Below, piece by piece: positions 1 to 12,580 of a stretch of 64,000 nt of DNA. The DNA comes from Monomorium pharaonis (lineage: Eukaryota; Arthropoda; Insecta; Hymenoptera; Formicidae), in NCBI RefSeq assembly GCF_013373865.1, contig NC_050468.1, positions 5,144,010-5,208,009 on the forward strand, given 5' to 3'. Every line of letters starts with the position of its first letter. Within the stretch, counting starts at the first letter, position 1. The position numbers and the translations under genes are program-made. Below the pieces are notes generated by a model. That model was not told the origin of the DNA. It did no database searches and worked only from the letters and a program-made list of their open reading frames with translations.

Positions 1-544
1 GAGGGGCACTTTAAAATCTCCTTAAGGAGCACTCTAGTATCCCTTTACCATATCTTACCAAGATTATGATTCTGAGTGATCTTCAAGAAATATTAGCTAT
101 CTCACATTATTTGTCAAAAAGTTACTAACAAAAAATATTTCATAAACCAAATAAGTTTTCGACTTTGTAGCTGTATATTACGTATACTTCAATAGTTGTG
201 TATGTTTAAGATAATGATTACATTATCTCCTATTAATAATGATTCTAAAATAAATAATAATAAATAAAGTAAAAAAATAACAAAAAATAATTTGTTTTTT
301 TCATTATTTTGTAAGCAGAAGGAAATTGTAGAATTATAAATCTCCTCTCGTCTTGCAAGCAGAGGAGACTTAAAATAATCTAGTCAAATTTTCGGAAAAA
401 AAGAAATTAATTTATGGATTAAAAAAAGAAAGACATAGGTGAAATATTTTTCGTAGTTCTACATTTATGCCAAGTTTAACTAAAATAGAGTGTCTCATAT
501 TGGGTAGGTTTACTTATAAGTGAAAATTACAATCTCGAAAAATG

Positions 545-566
545 CATCAACTCAGTGTGTGTGCGC

Positions 567-616
<50 letters not shown>
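545..616. repeat. GT/GC dinucleotide microsatellite
   Basis: A GT run, a GC run and a second long GT run in tandem. The preceding 540 bases are AT-rich with no gene; the first 50 bases (CTCCTTAAGGAG, ATCCCTTT) resemble the end of the MITE at 22988-23568. Confidence 0.9.
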
Positions 617-618
<2 letters not shown>

Positions 619-689
619 TGACTTATTAAGAAGAATATCGGATAATTATGCACAATAAGGACAATCTTACTGATTTCAATAACCTTAAT

Positions 690-1130
690 ATATGTCGTCA
701 AGGACACTGTTCTGATTAACGTACAAAGTTGTAATCGTCGCTCGTCATTAAAAAGTTATTAACACGGAAAGTTTTCACACGCGCGCGCACGCGCACAGGG
801 GGTGCAAGAAGGGGATCTTTGGCCCCTTCCTTCTGCACCCACCCCGCTGGTGGAGTGCCCTGGACAGAAGTGTGCAAAAGTACAATTTCAAATCTGACAT
901 CGCAATGTTGTCAATTAGATATTTATAGCCAAATAGCGACTTAAAATTGGTTGGGTTAGGAAAAATTGCGGGGGGGAGGGGTGCAAGAGAAGGGCCGGAG
1001 CCCTTCCTTCACCCACGCGTTCTCTGTACTACATAACTTCACAACTTTCCATAAAAACGAGATCCTTTTAATAAATGACGAGCGACGATTAAAACTTTTT
1101 GTACGTTACTCAGTGTCCTTGACAACATGG
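690..1130. mobile_element. Inverted-repeat element related to the 28.6-kb foldback element
   Basis: GTCAAGGACACTG at about 697 is mirrored by CAGTGTCCTTGACAAC near 1110, with matching GACGAGCGACGATT blocks inside. Two GC-rich cores (785-860 and 965-1030) carry GGGGTGCAAG...CCCTTCCTTC hairpins like those of the word-array foldback family. The block AAATAGYGACKTAAAATTGG is shared with the 28.6-kb copy. Confidence 0.55.
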
Positions 1131-1176
1131 CTGGGTTTGGGGAGACGCTGTTAGCGCTAAAAGTATCATTCTATCC

Positions 1177-1440
1177 TTGTTGCTCAGTGAATGTCGAAGA
1201 AAGATGGCACTGATCATATTCTACACAAAATTATTGTACACGACCAAAATATTCTACACAAATAAACTGTACACAAAAAAATTATACGTGGAAAAACTGT
1301 GCACAAAAATTATTCTTGAATTAAAAATTTCACACGAATATATTGTGCGTAGAAAAACTGCCCATTAACAGTTTTGATCGTGTACAATTATTTTGTATAG
1401 AATATGACCAATGCCAGAAAAATAGAGCACGCTCACAGCG
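1177..1440. repeat. Small foldback array with TACACAA words
   Basis: The run near 1214-1310 repeats units such as TTCTACACAAAATTA and GTACACAAAAAAATTAT every 15-18 bases. An inverted copy lies at 1378-1420 (GTGTACAATTATTTTGTATA). A hairpin GAGCACGCT...AGCGTGCTC follows at about 1425-1455. It has the organisation of the larger word-array elements but is degraded. Confidence 0.4.
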
Positions 1441-1449
1441 CCGAAAGCG

Positions 1450-4400
1450 TGCTCTCCAAACCCTACCATATATCAAGGTCATTAAAATCGGTGAGGTCGC
1501 CCTTATTGTGTATAATTATCGAATATCGCATGTCTCAGTGATTGAATTGGTAAGATATTCGTGTATAGAATGTAGGAAAATCCAGATTAGAATTCCGATT
1601 TTAAGGTAATATTTTTTGCAATAATTTCTTTAGTTTTTTCTAGGAGGAATCTTATAAATGTTAGTGCCAATAATATTAAAACTGCTCATCAAATTGTGTT
1701 TCAAGACCGATAAAGAAGCAACGCGTAGTGGGAAATTGTAATTTCCATTTAGATAATATATTATTGTGCACACACGACATCCAGTGTTAACTCGAAATTG
1801 GCAATATTCTGTATGCATTTGTGATTTAAAGCTCCTGAACCTAATTTCAACATATTTAAACTATTTTGTTTTATTTTATCTAACGGTTGAGATTCGTCCT
1901 ATTCAATGAACGAATGACGGGAAATTGAAGAATTGCAGCTAAGAAGGAGCTTCGAATAATTTAACTGTCAATTTCACACAATTTTTGCCGTCGCGTTACG
2001 AAACAAATGTGTAAAATATAAACATAGACCGAAAACTAAGAAAAATATAAATATGACATAAGACTACGTGGTGTCCACTACATCTTAATATTATTCTGCT
2101 GACAGCAGTTATTTTATTCCAGTGATACAATTAATAACTGACTGACAATAAAAGTCATCAAAGTATTAAATTCGTATTCTCTTTTATAATAGAATTTTTT
2201 TTCTGTAAACAAATTACCAATTTTTTAGTTACATACCATTCATAAGTTTGAAAACATTTGTGATTTTTTCGTCTCATAAAAAAAATTGAGTTAAAAAGTC
2301 TAATAAATTTTTAAAAAATTTATGCAAATCAAGAACATTATAATAAATTTTTTTTCTCTTTCTCCTTCAATCTCTTTAATATTTGTTGCATGATGTAAGA
2401 TACTTATTCCTTTGTAGTTTTTATGTTTTTATAATTAATTTAGATAACATTTGGTATCATTATATTCCTAAAACTCGTATATATATGTAAATAACGTAAA
2501 TATACAAAATGTACCTACATTTACATACATTAACATATATTTATGTAATGTTTCCCTGAGCGCGCAAAATTTTGATAAGCTAATTGGTAAACTTTAAACC
2601 TTTCCCATTTAAAAACTATAACAATGTCAACATTTTACCACTAAAATTTTCGTATCAAATCAACTTCAAGAATCTACCGAGTGCGTAAGTATGAGACACT
2701 ATATGTATACATATTTTAAATAATTATTTTTTAGTTTTTTGGTTTACCACTTATTCATCTAAATTCATCAGATTTATATGCCTTATCTATTTATGTTAGC
2801 GTTTTCGTCCGGATCTAAGTACGTTAATCATTCCGGAAGTGCCATTAAGACCAGTTTACTAGAATGTATGTTAAACTAAAAATGATAAACCTAGATTGGA
2901 TTTTAGTTATAAAAATGAGTTCGAATGCGCTAATAGCATCTCCTAAATGCACTCAAAGTAAGATTAATAAAATACTTATTATACTCAGTTCCACAACTTA
3001 GTTTAACCAAAGTTTAATTAATGTCCAATAGATGAATCTGTTTTATATAAATTTATTTATATAATTTATATAATAAAAAGGTCTTATCAGTTTTATTTAT
3101 TAGTTTTTATAGAATTTAAGTATTATAACCGTATTGTTATATAAAAATTATTAAATCCTTTTACTATTTGTAATCCTCAATTTGTTTCGTATAAAATGTA
3201 ATTAAAAATTCAGAGTTGAATGATCCAGTTTTTGCTGAAAGAAAATTTCGTTCTCTTATAATTATTTAATGTGCTAGAAGCCAATACCTTATGCTAAAAG
3301 CACCAATTCCTTAATTTGTAAGAATATTAATAGTCTGATGTGATGTGCTGATGGCACCAGAATTTATAATAGAGAATAATTCTTAAATTACTTAAATCAC
3401 TATCTTTTTAAACTTATTTCTATATTAATATTCAAATAATTCAAAATAACTTCTTATGTTAATGCGCTTTTCTCAAAGAATATGACAAAGTAAAGTCGGT
3501 TTGCTTATTATGTTAGTAACGAGCTGTACTCGTAGCAACTATATTGTGCTGAACGAGCGCCTACTAGATGCAATGCGTGCGCTATTAATATTTTAATTGA
3601 GTACCAGATTTAAACATAAACAACATAATTTATACTAGGGATAAAAGTTTTGCTGAATTTAGCAACTGTTCTTGACTAATTTTTGAACAATAAACACTGC
3701 CGGAGTGATAAATCCAAGACCAATAAAAACTGCCATATGTAAAATTCCATTGTTAAAATCAGAATTTGACTTTGTAAAATTATGGGTCCTGAAAAATAAT
3801 TTACACTTACAATAAAATGTATTTTTGCGATACATTTTACTAAAATAATGTCATTGTTATGTCATTAGTGCATTCCGTGAGTGATGATATTTCAGTCATT
3901 TTGCCGTATTTTTTGATTTTTTATTTAATTCAATACGCGTTGTCTCACTCACTCGCTCTATTACTTTCTCGCACGCTCTTTCATTCTTTCGCTTGCTCAA
4001 TCTCACTATTTTGTCAACACTTCAATGCACGCTATCTCACTCGATCTTTCGCTCGCTTTATTATTCTTTCGCTTGCTCTTTTATTCTATTGAACACTATT
4101 TCTCATTCACTATTTTACTTTCTCTCTCACTTTGTTTTCTCTCGTTTATTGTTAATATACAGTGCTAGCAAAATCGTAGATAAGAAAGTATTGCCATAGA
4201 TACAACAAGAAAGTGATGCGAGCACTACTTTTATCAAAAAGTGAATAGTACATTTCTTCCCTTCTCAGTCCCCTTTACTTACAAAATTAATGATAATAAT
4301 GATGACGATGTATCTTATATAAAAAATTTATATTTTAAACTTAGTATTGCAATATCTCCACTATAGTAGAATACGTAAAAGAAAAATGAGAAGTTTTATT

Positions 4401-4945
4401 ATAATTCAAATCTAAACTACCGATATTGAATATAATTAAAACTCGATTGATTTAGTTGTTCTTGAAATCTAATAATCTTGAGTACTCGTAACTCACCGGT
4501 ACATATATTAATAATATACATATACATACATTAATTACATATACATATATTAATAATATATAGTACAGAGTGGTTTCGCGCTGAATATGCACTTAGTGCA
4601 AAAGACATTACCATATCTCTTGATTTTACATAATATATAAAAACTATTTATATAATATATAAAATATATGATTATTTTTCGATTTTTACAAAATATTAGA
4701 GATGTTTTAAAATGATATAAGGTTTTATCAGAATTCAGTAAAAGTACATTATTTTAATAAAATTTTATTTAAATTGTAATTTTATTACATTAAAAAATTT
4801 TCTCTTTAACTTATAAATAAACTTCAGAAATTAGTACAATTATTATAATTTAGTAATATTAAAAGTGGTAACTATTAATATAAACTATTAATCAAATCGC
4901 AGATAATTACTAAAGCTCAACGTAGCTTTATATCTCCAGTGTATT
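1450..4945. other. AT-rich stretch without recognisable genes
   Basis: No coding exon could be supported on either strand. The section contains short TA-rich runs (2480-2560, 4490-4565) and a CT-rich stretch with TCGCTCGC/CGCTTGC motifs at about 3940-4130. Confidence 0.6.
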
Positions 4946-4951
4946 GAATTA

Positions 4952-5506
4952 TTAGAAAGCCTTTAATAAGAGTGGCGATACGTGAAAGCCACTTTTGATT
5001 GGTCCGCCATATTTCATCGGGTCCCGCCGATTTTCAAATCTGAATATTTGTACTTTTATTGAAAAAATTAGAAATAAATAGTATACATATATATGGAATT
5101 GTTATTTATTGCAGTTATTTGCTTTACTTTAAACAATAAAATAACAATAATATATTACATAAGTATGAATGATTTAAGGGTGTCCATTTATATTTATTAG
5201 TAATATTTTTTATCCATTGTTCTCGGCGTTGTACATCTCGTGGTAGCATTTTCATTACATATCCTTTCTCAGAACAATTATTACAAAAGGTTATAGTACA
5301 TCCAATTATTTTGCACAAATGTCAATGTCAATACTGTTTTTATAACCTTCTGTCAGCTTGCAATACTGTGTTAGACAGAGATATATCTCTTTCTCGCTCG
5401 GCCATATCTCTTTCTTGCTCGGACATATTTCTTTCTCGCTCGCACGATTTCGATGAAAAATGGCGGAACCTCTCTTATGTCGCCACTCTTATTAAAGGCT
5501 CTCTAA
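4952..5506. mobile_element. MITE with 27-bp TIRs and GAATTA duplication
   Basis: TTAGAAAGCCTTTAATAAGA at the left end is mirrored by CTTATTAAAGGCTCTCTAA at the right. Directly adjacent GAATTA copies (4946-4951 and 5507-5512) look like a 6-bp target duplication. Inner inverted blocks include CCGCCATATTTCATCG. The right half has three repeats of about 22 bp of the form ATATCTCTTTCTYGCTCGG at 5380-5445. Confidence 0.6.
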
Positions 5507-5514
5507 GAATTATT

Positions 5515-8300
5515 AGTCGGATTGGCCACCTAGCGGTAATAGCTCGTATAAGTGGGAACCTGAATATAAACACAAATCCGAAATTTGATATTCTCTGGAG
5601 GCCCAATACTGAGCACTGATAGAATATAAAAACGATATAAATACGATAAATTTTCACTTCATGTCTATGAACATGCGGATAGATACAAAATGAATGTCCA
5701 TAAGACTGTGCTATTTGAATTGGCAGAATATACAATTTCTTATATTTCTAAAAATGGAAACGCTCCTGAGACATCTACGTGATCAACCGTTGAGCCTCAA
5801 GCGAGAGAGAGAGAAAATAATAAACGTCGCCTTAAAAATTGGTCCAAAATATGACAAGTATTAGTTTAGATTTTAAAGCATTATGCTAATGCCTCTTAAG
5901 ATGCATGTACTTTATCATTTTATTTTGCGTTTTACATTTCATATTTTTTTATATGTTTCAATAAAGTTATTATTTTACCATTATTATTACTATTATTATT
6001 ATCTCTATCTGTTTCTGAACGTTTTAAGAATTGGTTTTTAGATGGTTGCTGGTGAAACAGATCCAAACCAGTTTTTATTCTATTGTATATTTAGGAATAT
6101 TGCGGATTATTGTAGTTGTATTATTATTTGAGGTTGATGTCTAGATGCAATTGTAATACAACTAGGGATGTTATGACTTCTATTACAGGTGTTATGATTA
6201 ATACTGTTATCATTGTACCCTAATACTAGATTTGCTTGATTTCTTCCGCGATTGATATGTATTTACAGACTTTTTCACTATATTTTTTCGAGATTTACTG
6301 TGTTTGATATATTGCAATATCAATTAAATAAATATTTTTTACTATTAATGTTATATCCGGTCTATTGCAGTTGATCATGTAATCAGTTATAATAGCCCTG
6401 TTTTAAAACAGTTCAATTGTTTCTATTAATTATCATATTTGGTTTGTATTTATACCAAGGTCTATCTCTGCTAATTTATGTTTTCGCACCAATGCAAGAT
6501 GAATTTGTTTGCGTATGTTATCATGTTTCATTGTGGATTTCTTTGGGACAAACATCCACTTGTGATATGTCGTATTGTTTATTGTGTTTCTTTAAAATTA
6601 ATCTATAATATACTCTCTGCTTTCTTGTTTCTTGGTTTTCCCATTGTTTGTTTTTGTTTTTTATGTACTATTTTATCGATGATCGTGTTTTTTGTTATAC
6701 ATGTTTCTTATCTTTTTCGTAGTTTATCAATTTTTATCTTGCCAATTTCGATAAAATATTATGTGAAACAGTAAAATGACAAAAAAAGAAACAAAAAGCA
6801 TATTGTAGATTAATCTTTACACATTCTATCATCAATTAATCAAAATTGTTTGATTATTATTATTATATCATTGACAAACTATTATACCAATTTTTGAAAA
6901 ATTATTTTCAAGTACAAAAAATCTATTTAAAGTAATAGTTCTGTTAACTTTTGTGCGCTAATTTTAACAAGCTATAGCATTTTTAAAATAAAAGAAAACT
7001 AGAATACTAAAAAAAAATATTAGTTGTAAGTTTTAAATTCAGAAACAAAATATTGCACAATAAAAATAAGACTAAAAAAATAAATTTACAGCTCTAGCTC
7101 TATAACTTTTCGTAAGATAACACAAAATCACAAGCGTTCCCAAAATGAATAATAATGTATGCTATTTTTTAGCAAATAAGCGATATATGTCATGTTTCTA
7201 TATCATGTTTCTCTAAATATAAATAATTGTATAAATAACACAAGTTTACAAGGTTTTGTGCAAGAATATAAAGAGATGTTTTTTTAACACAGTTTTTGAT
7301 GTTAAGTTTTAATCTGCAATTAAAATATTTTCAGATTGAACTTTTTTAATGCAAAAAAACTTTTCTTTTATGTATAAAGGTTTTCAAAACCAATATATTA
7401 CTTTGTTTTTAAATCGTATTTTTTAATAAAATTTTTAATTTTTAAACAAAAATAACTAAAAATAATACAAATTAGAAAGTCTTTTATCACATAAGCCAGT
7501 ACTTTTTGTTATCATGTTTTGAATTTTGCAATAATTTTTTCATAAAATAAGTAAAAATGAACGTTTAATAAAATGGATCCTAAAATTGACATAATAAGTA
7601 GTACGTTTTTCTTCCTTTTTCTTTAACATGAGTCATCTGTACATAATACTAGCAAATTAATATATAATGAGGATACGTGTATATAGGTAATGAGGATTCT
7701 TGCTTTTTGATGCAAAACATTTTTATCGATTTATACAAATATTGTTCTACAAGATGCGATATATAACGCGATATATAACGCGATATATAAAGATAACATT
7801 ATAACAAAAGTCAATAAATTACAATTACAAGAAAATCAAAACCTTTTCTGGTGGAATTTTTCTGGCAATAGATTCGAACTCCAAAATAATTTGTTTTTCG
7901 AACTCCAAAATTGTTTTCTTTTCCGATACTAAAATTAATATAAAAATTTGTAAACTAGTATAATGTGAAAAAATACTACACAAAGTTTAAAAACAGCTTA
8001 AAGTAATAAATTACATTGTTTATTACAATCAGAAAAGGACAAAATCTAATTAAACAATAAGAATATATTTATTCAACAATCATTTCGCCTTTCCATAAAA
8101 AAAAACATAAATAATTTTTGGACATTTGAAACAAAACCAATATAAGATATCTGAGATTTTACATCATTCACAGTAATTAGTTTATTAAAATCAAAGATCT
8201 ATCTGAGATTGTTATTAGTAGATAGCGAGAACTTAAATTAATATCGTACATTTTTCTCCTTTTTCATAATCGATTTGATTATAATCATCAAAAAATCTGT
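5515..8300. other. AT-rich stretch without recognisable genes
   Basis: Only simple AT-rich sequence is seen, plus a threefold 12-bp repeat of the form GCGATATATAAC at about 7757-7790. No splice-flanked coding exon could be supported. Confidence 0.6.
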
Positions 8301-9480
8301 ATATCACAGCGTGTGTCTCGAAAAGAAGGAATGATTATTACCAGAAAAGGGTCTGTAGCCAGCGAGGAACCTTGCTCGCCACCACTTTACCAATCCGGTA
8401 GCCATGGGACCTTCATGCGTGCATGCGTACGTGCGTGCGTGTGCGTGCGTGCGTGTGTGTGGACGATCGCTGTGATCCCTCTACACTTTAACTCCCCGCT
8501 CTCGAATCGGCGGCACACTTTGTTCCTCCTCCGTAACTACCGACACGCTGCTCTAGATGCCCGAGGTATATGTGCGTTCTCCCCTCGTTATTTCCGGTTA
8601 GGCCGCAGCTCCCCGCAAGATCTTTTCCGCACTGGATTGTCAACCGGCAACAACGATCCGCAAATCATACGGGAACCACAAATGCGCACTCAGATTACCC
8701 TTACATACGGACCACCAAAATTCCGAGTATAAGATCGCCACCGCCCCCGTTGCCGCTGCCGTTGTCGTCGTTGTCGTCGTCACCGTCACGGACGCACACT
8801 ATACGCACGTGTTCGTCGCTTGGAGCGTATCGTGCAAGTACGACGACTAGACATATGCGCGAGAGGGCAAACGAACGAACACGACAGTGTTCACAGCACT
8901 CGCTCGGAAACGTCGTACGGCATTGCCGGAAGGACCGTGCGTTTTTGTCGCTCGCGCATCGAAGCGAAACGAAGCGCAGACACGAGGTACGGAAAATCTC
9001 TCCTCCTCCTCCTCTTCCTCCTCCTCCTCCTCTTCTCCTCCACCACCACCACCACCACCACCGCCGCCACCACCACACCACCACCACCACCGCCGCCTCT
9101 TTCTCCACGCAGGTATAAACTCGCCTGTCTCGCGGCTCGAACACGACTACAGACTACAGACGCTCGGTCCTCGCCTGAAAGCATGTTCTCCATAATTCCC
9201 CTACCAACCCGCGCCCCCATACCACCACTACCACCGTCACTGTCGGCACGGCACCGTCGGCACCATCGTTGCAGCAGCCACCATCATACCAGCGAGTCTG
9301 GCAGGCAGGCAGTCTGACAGCCTGTATTCCTCGGTTCATCGTTGTCCAGTGCCGAGTTGAGGATACGCGGACCCCGAAAGTAGGAGGCGCGGCGGCTCTT
9401 CAACCTCTATCTACTCTCTCCTCTTCTTATTTTCTCTTTCTCCTTTGCATACCCGTTTGCCAGTATTGCTGTCTTCCTAC
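8300..9480. other. CpG-rich island, possible promoter or 5' UTR
   Basis: GC content and CpG frequency rise sharply against AT-rich flanks. The island contains GTGCGTGC runs (8417-8460), GTTGTCGTCGTTGTCGTC and CCTCCTCCT/CCACCACCA simple repeats (8995-9095), TATA-like elements at 8731 and 9113, and a possible plus-strand donor CAG|GTATAA at about 9113. Several long open frames exist in all phases but they are simple-repeat translations. Insect developmental genes often have such GC-rich leader exons; the strand and gene are unknown. Confidence 0.4.
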
Positions 9481-10447
9481 AAGAATCTTGCGGAATGAAG
9501 CCCTGTTTGCACGATCCAGAACTGTAACAGTACTTTGTCCACGTAATTACGAACATATACTATACACGAAGCGATTTTAAAAAAATCATATCCCTTATAT
9601 GTAAAGGTGATTCTCTTGTAGCTCACGTAGATAAGGCATTTTTTGTGTATTTTAAACCTTTTGTAAGATATATTTTAGCATTTAATCACGCACACTTCCT
9701 CATTCTTTTTAAACTTGAGCGTATCATCACACGAATGTATACACAAATTGAGTTTTTTTTTATTATTCAACTCTATTCGGCTTTACATACTCAAATTATA
9801 CAAAGTTAAACAATAGAATTTTGTTAAATATAGTCTCTTAAGCATACTGATCTTATCTTAACAAGCGATCACTTTTTTAACTTTTCATATCAAAGTTATT
9901 CAATAAATTGATTATAGTTTCACTAATAATCTAATAATTTACATTACATGTATTACGGACATTACACATATTATAGATAGTCAATACTGCAGTTTATTTG
10001 CAGAAGGCTGTGTATGTATGTACATACGTACACACGTGGATAGGAATGCCTAGTCATCTGAAGTTAACTACATTCCGAGATTTCTATGATGCATATAACG
10101 TATTTTATACAAAAATTCATAATAGTGGAGTGTCCTTAGACTTTGACTGCGGAAAAATTCGCAACAGGGTAAACTCAACGGAAATCCCTTTTTCAATATA
10201 TCCGAAATGTAAACAAAAAGTACTTTAAATAGTGAGCTTTTTTATTTAACAAAATAAGTGCAAAATTAAGGTTTTTGGCAAATAACTTTTTAACTAATTA
10301 TTTAAAAAATTAATGTCGCCAATCGAAGGAGCAGAAAATTTCGCATAAAAAATGTTCATAAAATTTTGTTTTAAAATCATAATTAAAGGAGCTAGAATTT
10401 TTTGAAAATCTTGCCATTTCGTTAGTCATCTAAGGTTTGTTTTTTAT

Positions 10448-10545
10448 TCCTGCACTGCTGCACTGGTGCAATAAGATAGAATAAGACAAATATATTTTTT
10501 CTCATTCTAACTTATTGCACTAGTGCAGCAGTGCAGGAATAAAAA
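10448..10545. repeat. Short hairpin MITE, copy 1
   Basis: CTGCACTGCTGCACTGGTGC is mirrored by GCACTAGTGCAGCAGTGCAG around a short AT-rich loop, so the whole unit folds back. A second copy lies at about 42430-42520 with the same ATATATTTTTTCTCATTCTA centre. Confidence 0.7.
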
Positions 10546-11716
10546 ACAGACCTCTAGAGTAGCGGCAAGTGCGGAGCGCTCGCGTGAGCCCGCGCGCTCG
10601 GCATAAATACGTCCCTAGTATTCGTCTAACTAAAAAAATATTTTTAAAACCGATTGAATTTGATCAAACATACTTCAGACTAGAAGTTTAATGTAATTTT
10701 AATGCAAAAATAACGTTTTAAATATTAGTAATCAAAGCATAAGGTTTTATTATATGAAATTCTCAACTTGATCCAGTATTTTATAAATGTCATTTTTATA
10801 AATTCATTTAAATTACTTTAAAACTATAAGATATTATTCTTGATATGATACTTTAGGAGCTCTGTAGGTAAAAAAAAATTACAAAAATTTATATTGCAAA
10901 ATGCAAAACTTTAAATGTTCATAATTTAAAAAAAAATCGTGTTTTTTTAATGAATTCTTCAACTTGTCTTAGAATATTCAAGACTAAGATAAATAATAAA
11001 ATACTTTTATAGATATGCTTTTTAAAGCTTAGCATGTGTACTTTATGATACTATCATATATTAATAATATAATATATAATATATTATTATAATATATTAA
11101 TATACTATAATATATTATTTTATAATATATAAAAATAAATTAATATATGTTACTATAATATATTTATATTATACTATAACATATTACTAATATATTAATT
11201 ACTATAATGTTTTAATAAAAATAAAAATTAATTGATTATATACGTTAATAATGAATAAAGAACTTTTCACTCGGTACAAAGACAAAATAAGCGTTATTAT
11301 AAACATCTATAATTAATAAAATGTTTTTTTTCGCAATTCAAACGCATAGAAATTGTAAATAGGGATCTACTTTTGTCAAATATATCTTAATTAGATTTTT
11401 TTTCTTAATCATAACACAACATTTAACGAAAATTTCATAAATATTACATGAAATTAATTTTTGGCAACGTAATACATGATTTCCAGGTAATTTTTGCCAT
11501 ATCATCAAATGGCGCTATTAGTTTTTCTTAAAAAGTTGATTTTTGTAATTTGTTTAAACAAATTTTGTTATAAACAAATTAAATTTTTTTACGCCTAAAA
11601 TGTTCTTTTAACCCAAAGTAAAGCTTTTAATAGTTTCCTGCTATTAAAAGCTTTACTTTGCTACTTTTCCTGCGCGTGGGTATTATTGGATTAATGTATA
11701 AATCACATATTTTTAG

Positions 11717-11930
11717 GATTTGCTAAAAAACCTGACGGAGCAAAATTCGTGTCGGGCAACAGATTCAGCACCCCGAGATTTACATAGACTGCATAGAGAA
11801 CCTCCTTTAGTTCTTGTAAATGAAAAACAAATTTTGTGGTCCTGTGTTATTGATAGCGAAGAAGTCGAAAGCTCCGCAATCTATGATATTAAAGTTGTAT
11901 AAGAAAATGCAGAATAGTTATAACAATAAA
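11717..11930 (+). CDS. Terminal coding exon with polyA signal, gene unresolved
   Basis: After a pyrimidine-containing acceptor (CATATTTTTAG at 11706-11716) an open frame runs 61 codons from GAT at 11717 to TAA at 11900-11902, followed 22 bases later by AATAAA (11925-11930). The peptide is complex and protein-like (for example PPLVLVNEKQILWSCVIDSE) with no low complexity. No convincing upstream exon was found on this strand. The exon sits between the two arms of a large inverted repeat (about 9.99-12.44 kb), so it may be the last exon of a transposon gene rather than a host gene. I do not recognise the family. Confidence 0.5.
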
Positions 11931-12580
11931 TGTTTATAAATGTGTATAAAAAATTATACAGTATGTTTGTTATTATATTTATTTAAACTATAATTGCCTT
12001 ATACAATTATGAAAAATATTTTACCCAAGAAAACATGATTTTCATGCTTGCAACCGCCATTCTGCGTCCGCCATTTTTAATTTTGAAAAAATAATATCAA
12101 ATTTGTTTTTAGCAATCCCAAAAATATAAAGATACATATTTTCAGCGCTGAATTTTAATAACTTCTCGAGATATGAAAATATTTACGTTAAATGACGAAA
12201 AAACACTTTTTTCAACATTTTTAAACAATTTTTAAAAAGCACACATTTTTAAGAGGTAAACTTTGATTCTAATATCAATTAGAAAATAATCCAAAAGATT
12301 TCACTTAAATTCATGCTGTTGCGAATTATTCCGCAGATTTGGATATTTTCTGTCTAAAGGCACTCCACTATCACCTATCTTCAGATAAGCAGGTTCCTGT
12401 CCACGTGTATACATACATTTGGCAATAGTTTCTCTGTATTAAAAAAATGCATAACTTTACATATAACAAAACACTGTTTTTTTTTCAATTATATAAAACC
12501 AATTTTTTAAATTTATTTTTATGAGCGATATTATCATCTTTTTTTCGACCCATTATAGAGTATCACGACGTTTTTGTAAA

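Larger units (their letters stand above)
9985..12440. mobile_element. Large inverted-repeat element with long diverged arms
   Basis: The left arm (about 10010-10170) and right arm (about 12310-12425) are inverted copies: both contain CACGTGGAYAGGAA, ATCTGAAG, AGTGGAGTGYC and AATTCGCAACAG in matching order. The left arm has about 70 extra bases. The interior holds a copy of a short hairpin MITE (10448-10545), AT-rich palindromes, a perfect 20-bp hairpin and the terminal exon at 11717. This suggests a DNA transposon with diverged long TIRs. Exact ends are uncertain. Confidence 0.5.

Noticed and set aside
8313..9580. Overlapping open frames of 100-180 codons on both strands in the CpG-rich island
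   Set aside because: Peptides are Pro/Ser/His/Gly simple repeats, open on both strands at once, with no conserved motif; GC-rich DNA has few stops.
9998..10228. 76-codon plus-strand frame
   Set aside because: It lies in the left arm of an inverted-repeat element, and the mirrored arm at 12.3 kb does not preserve the frame.
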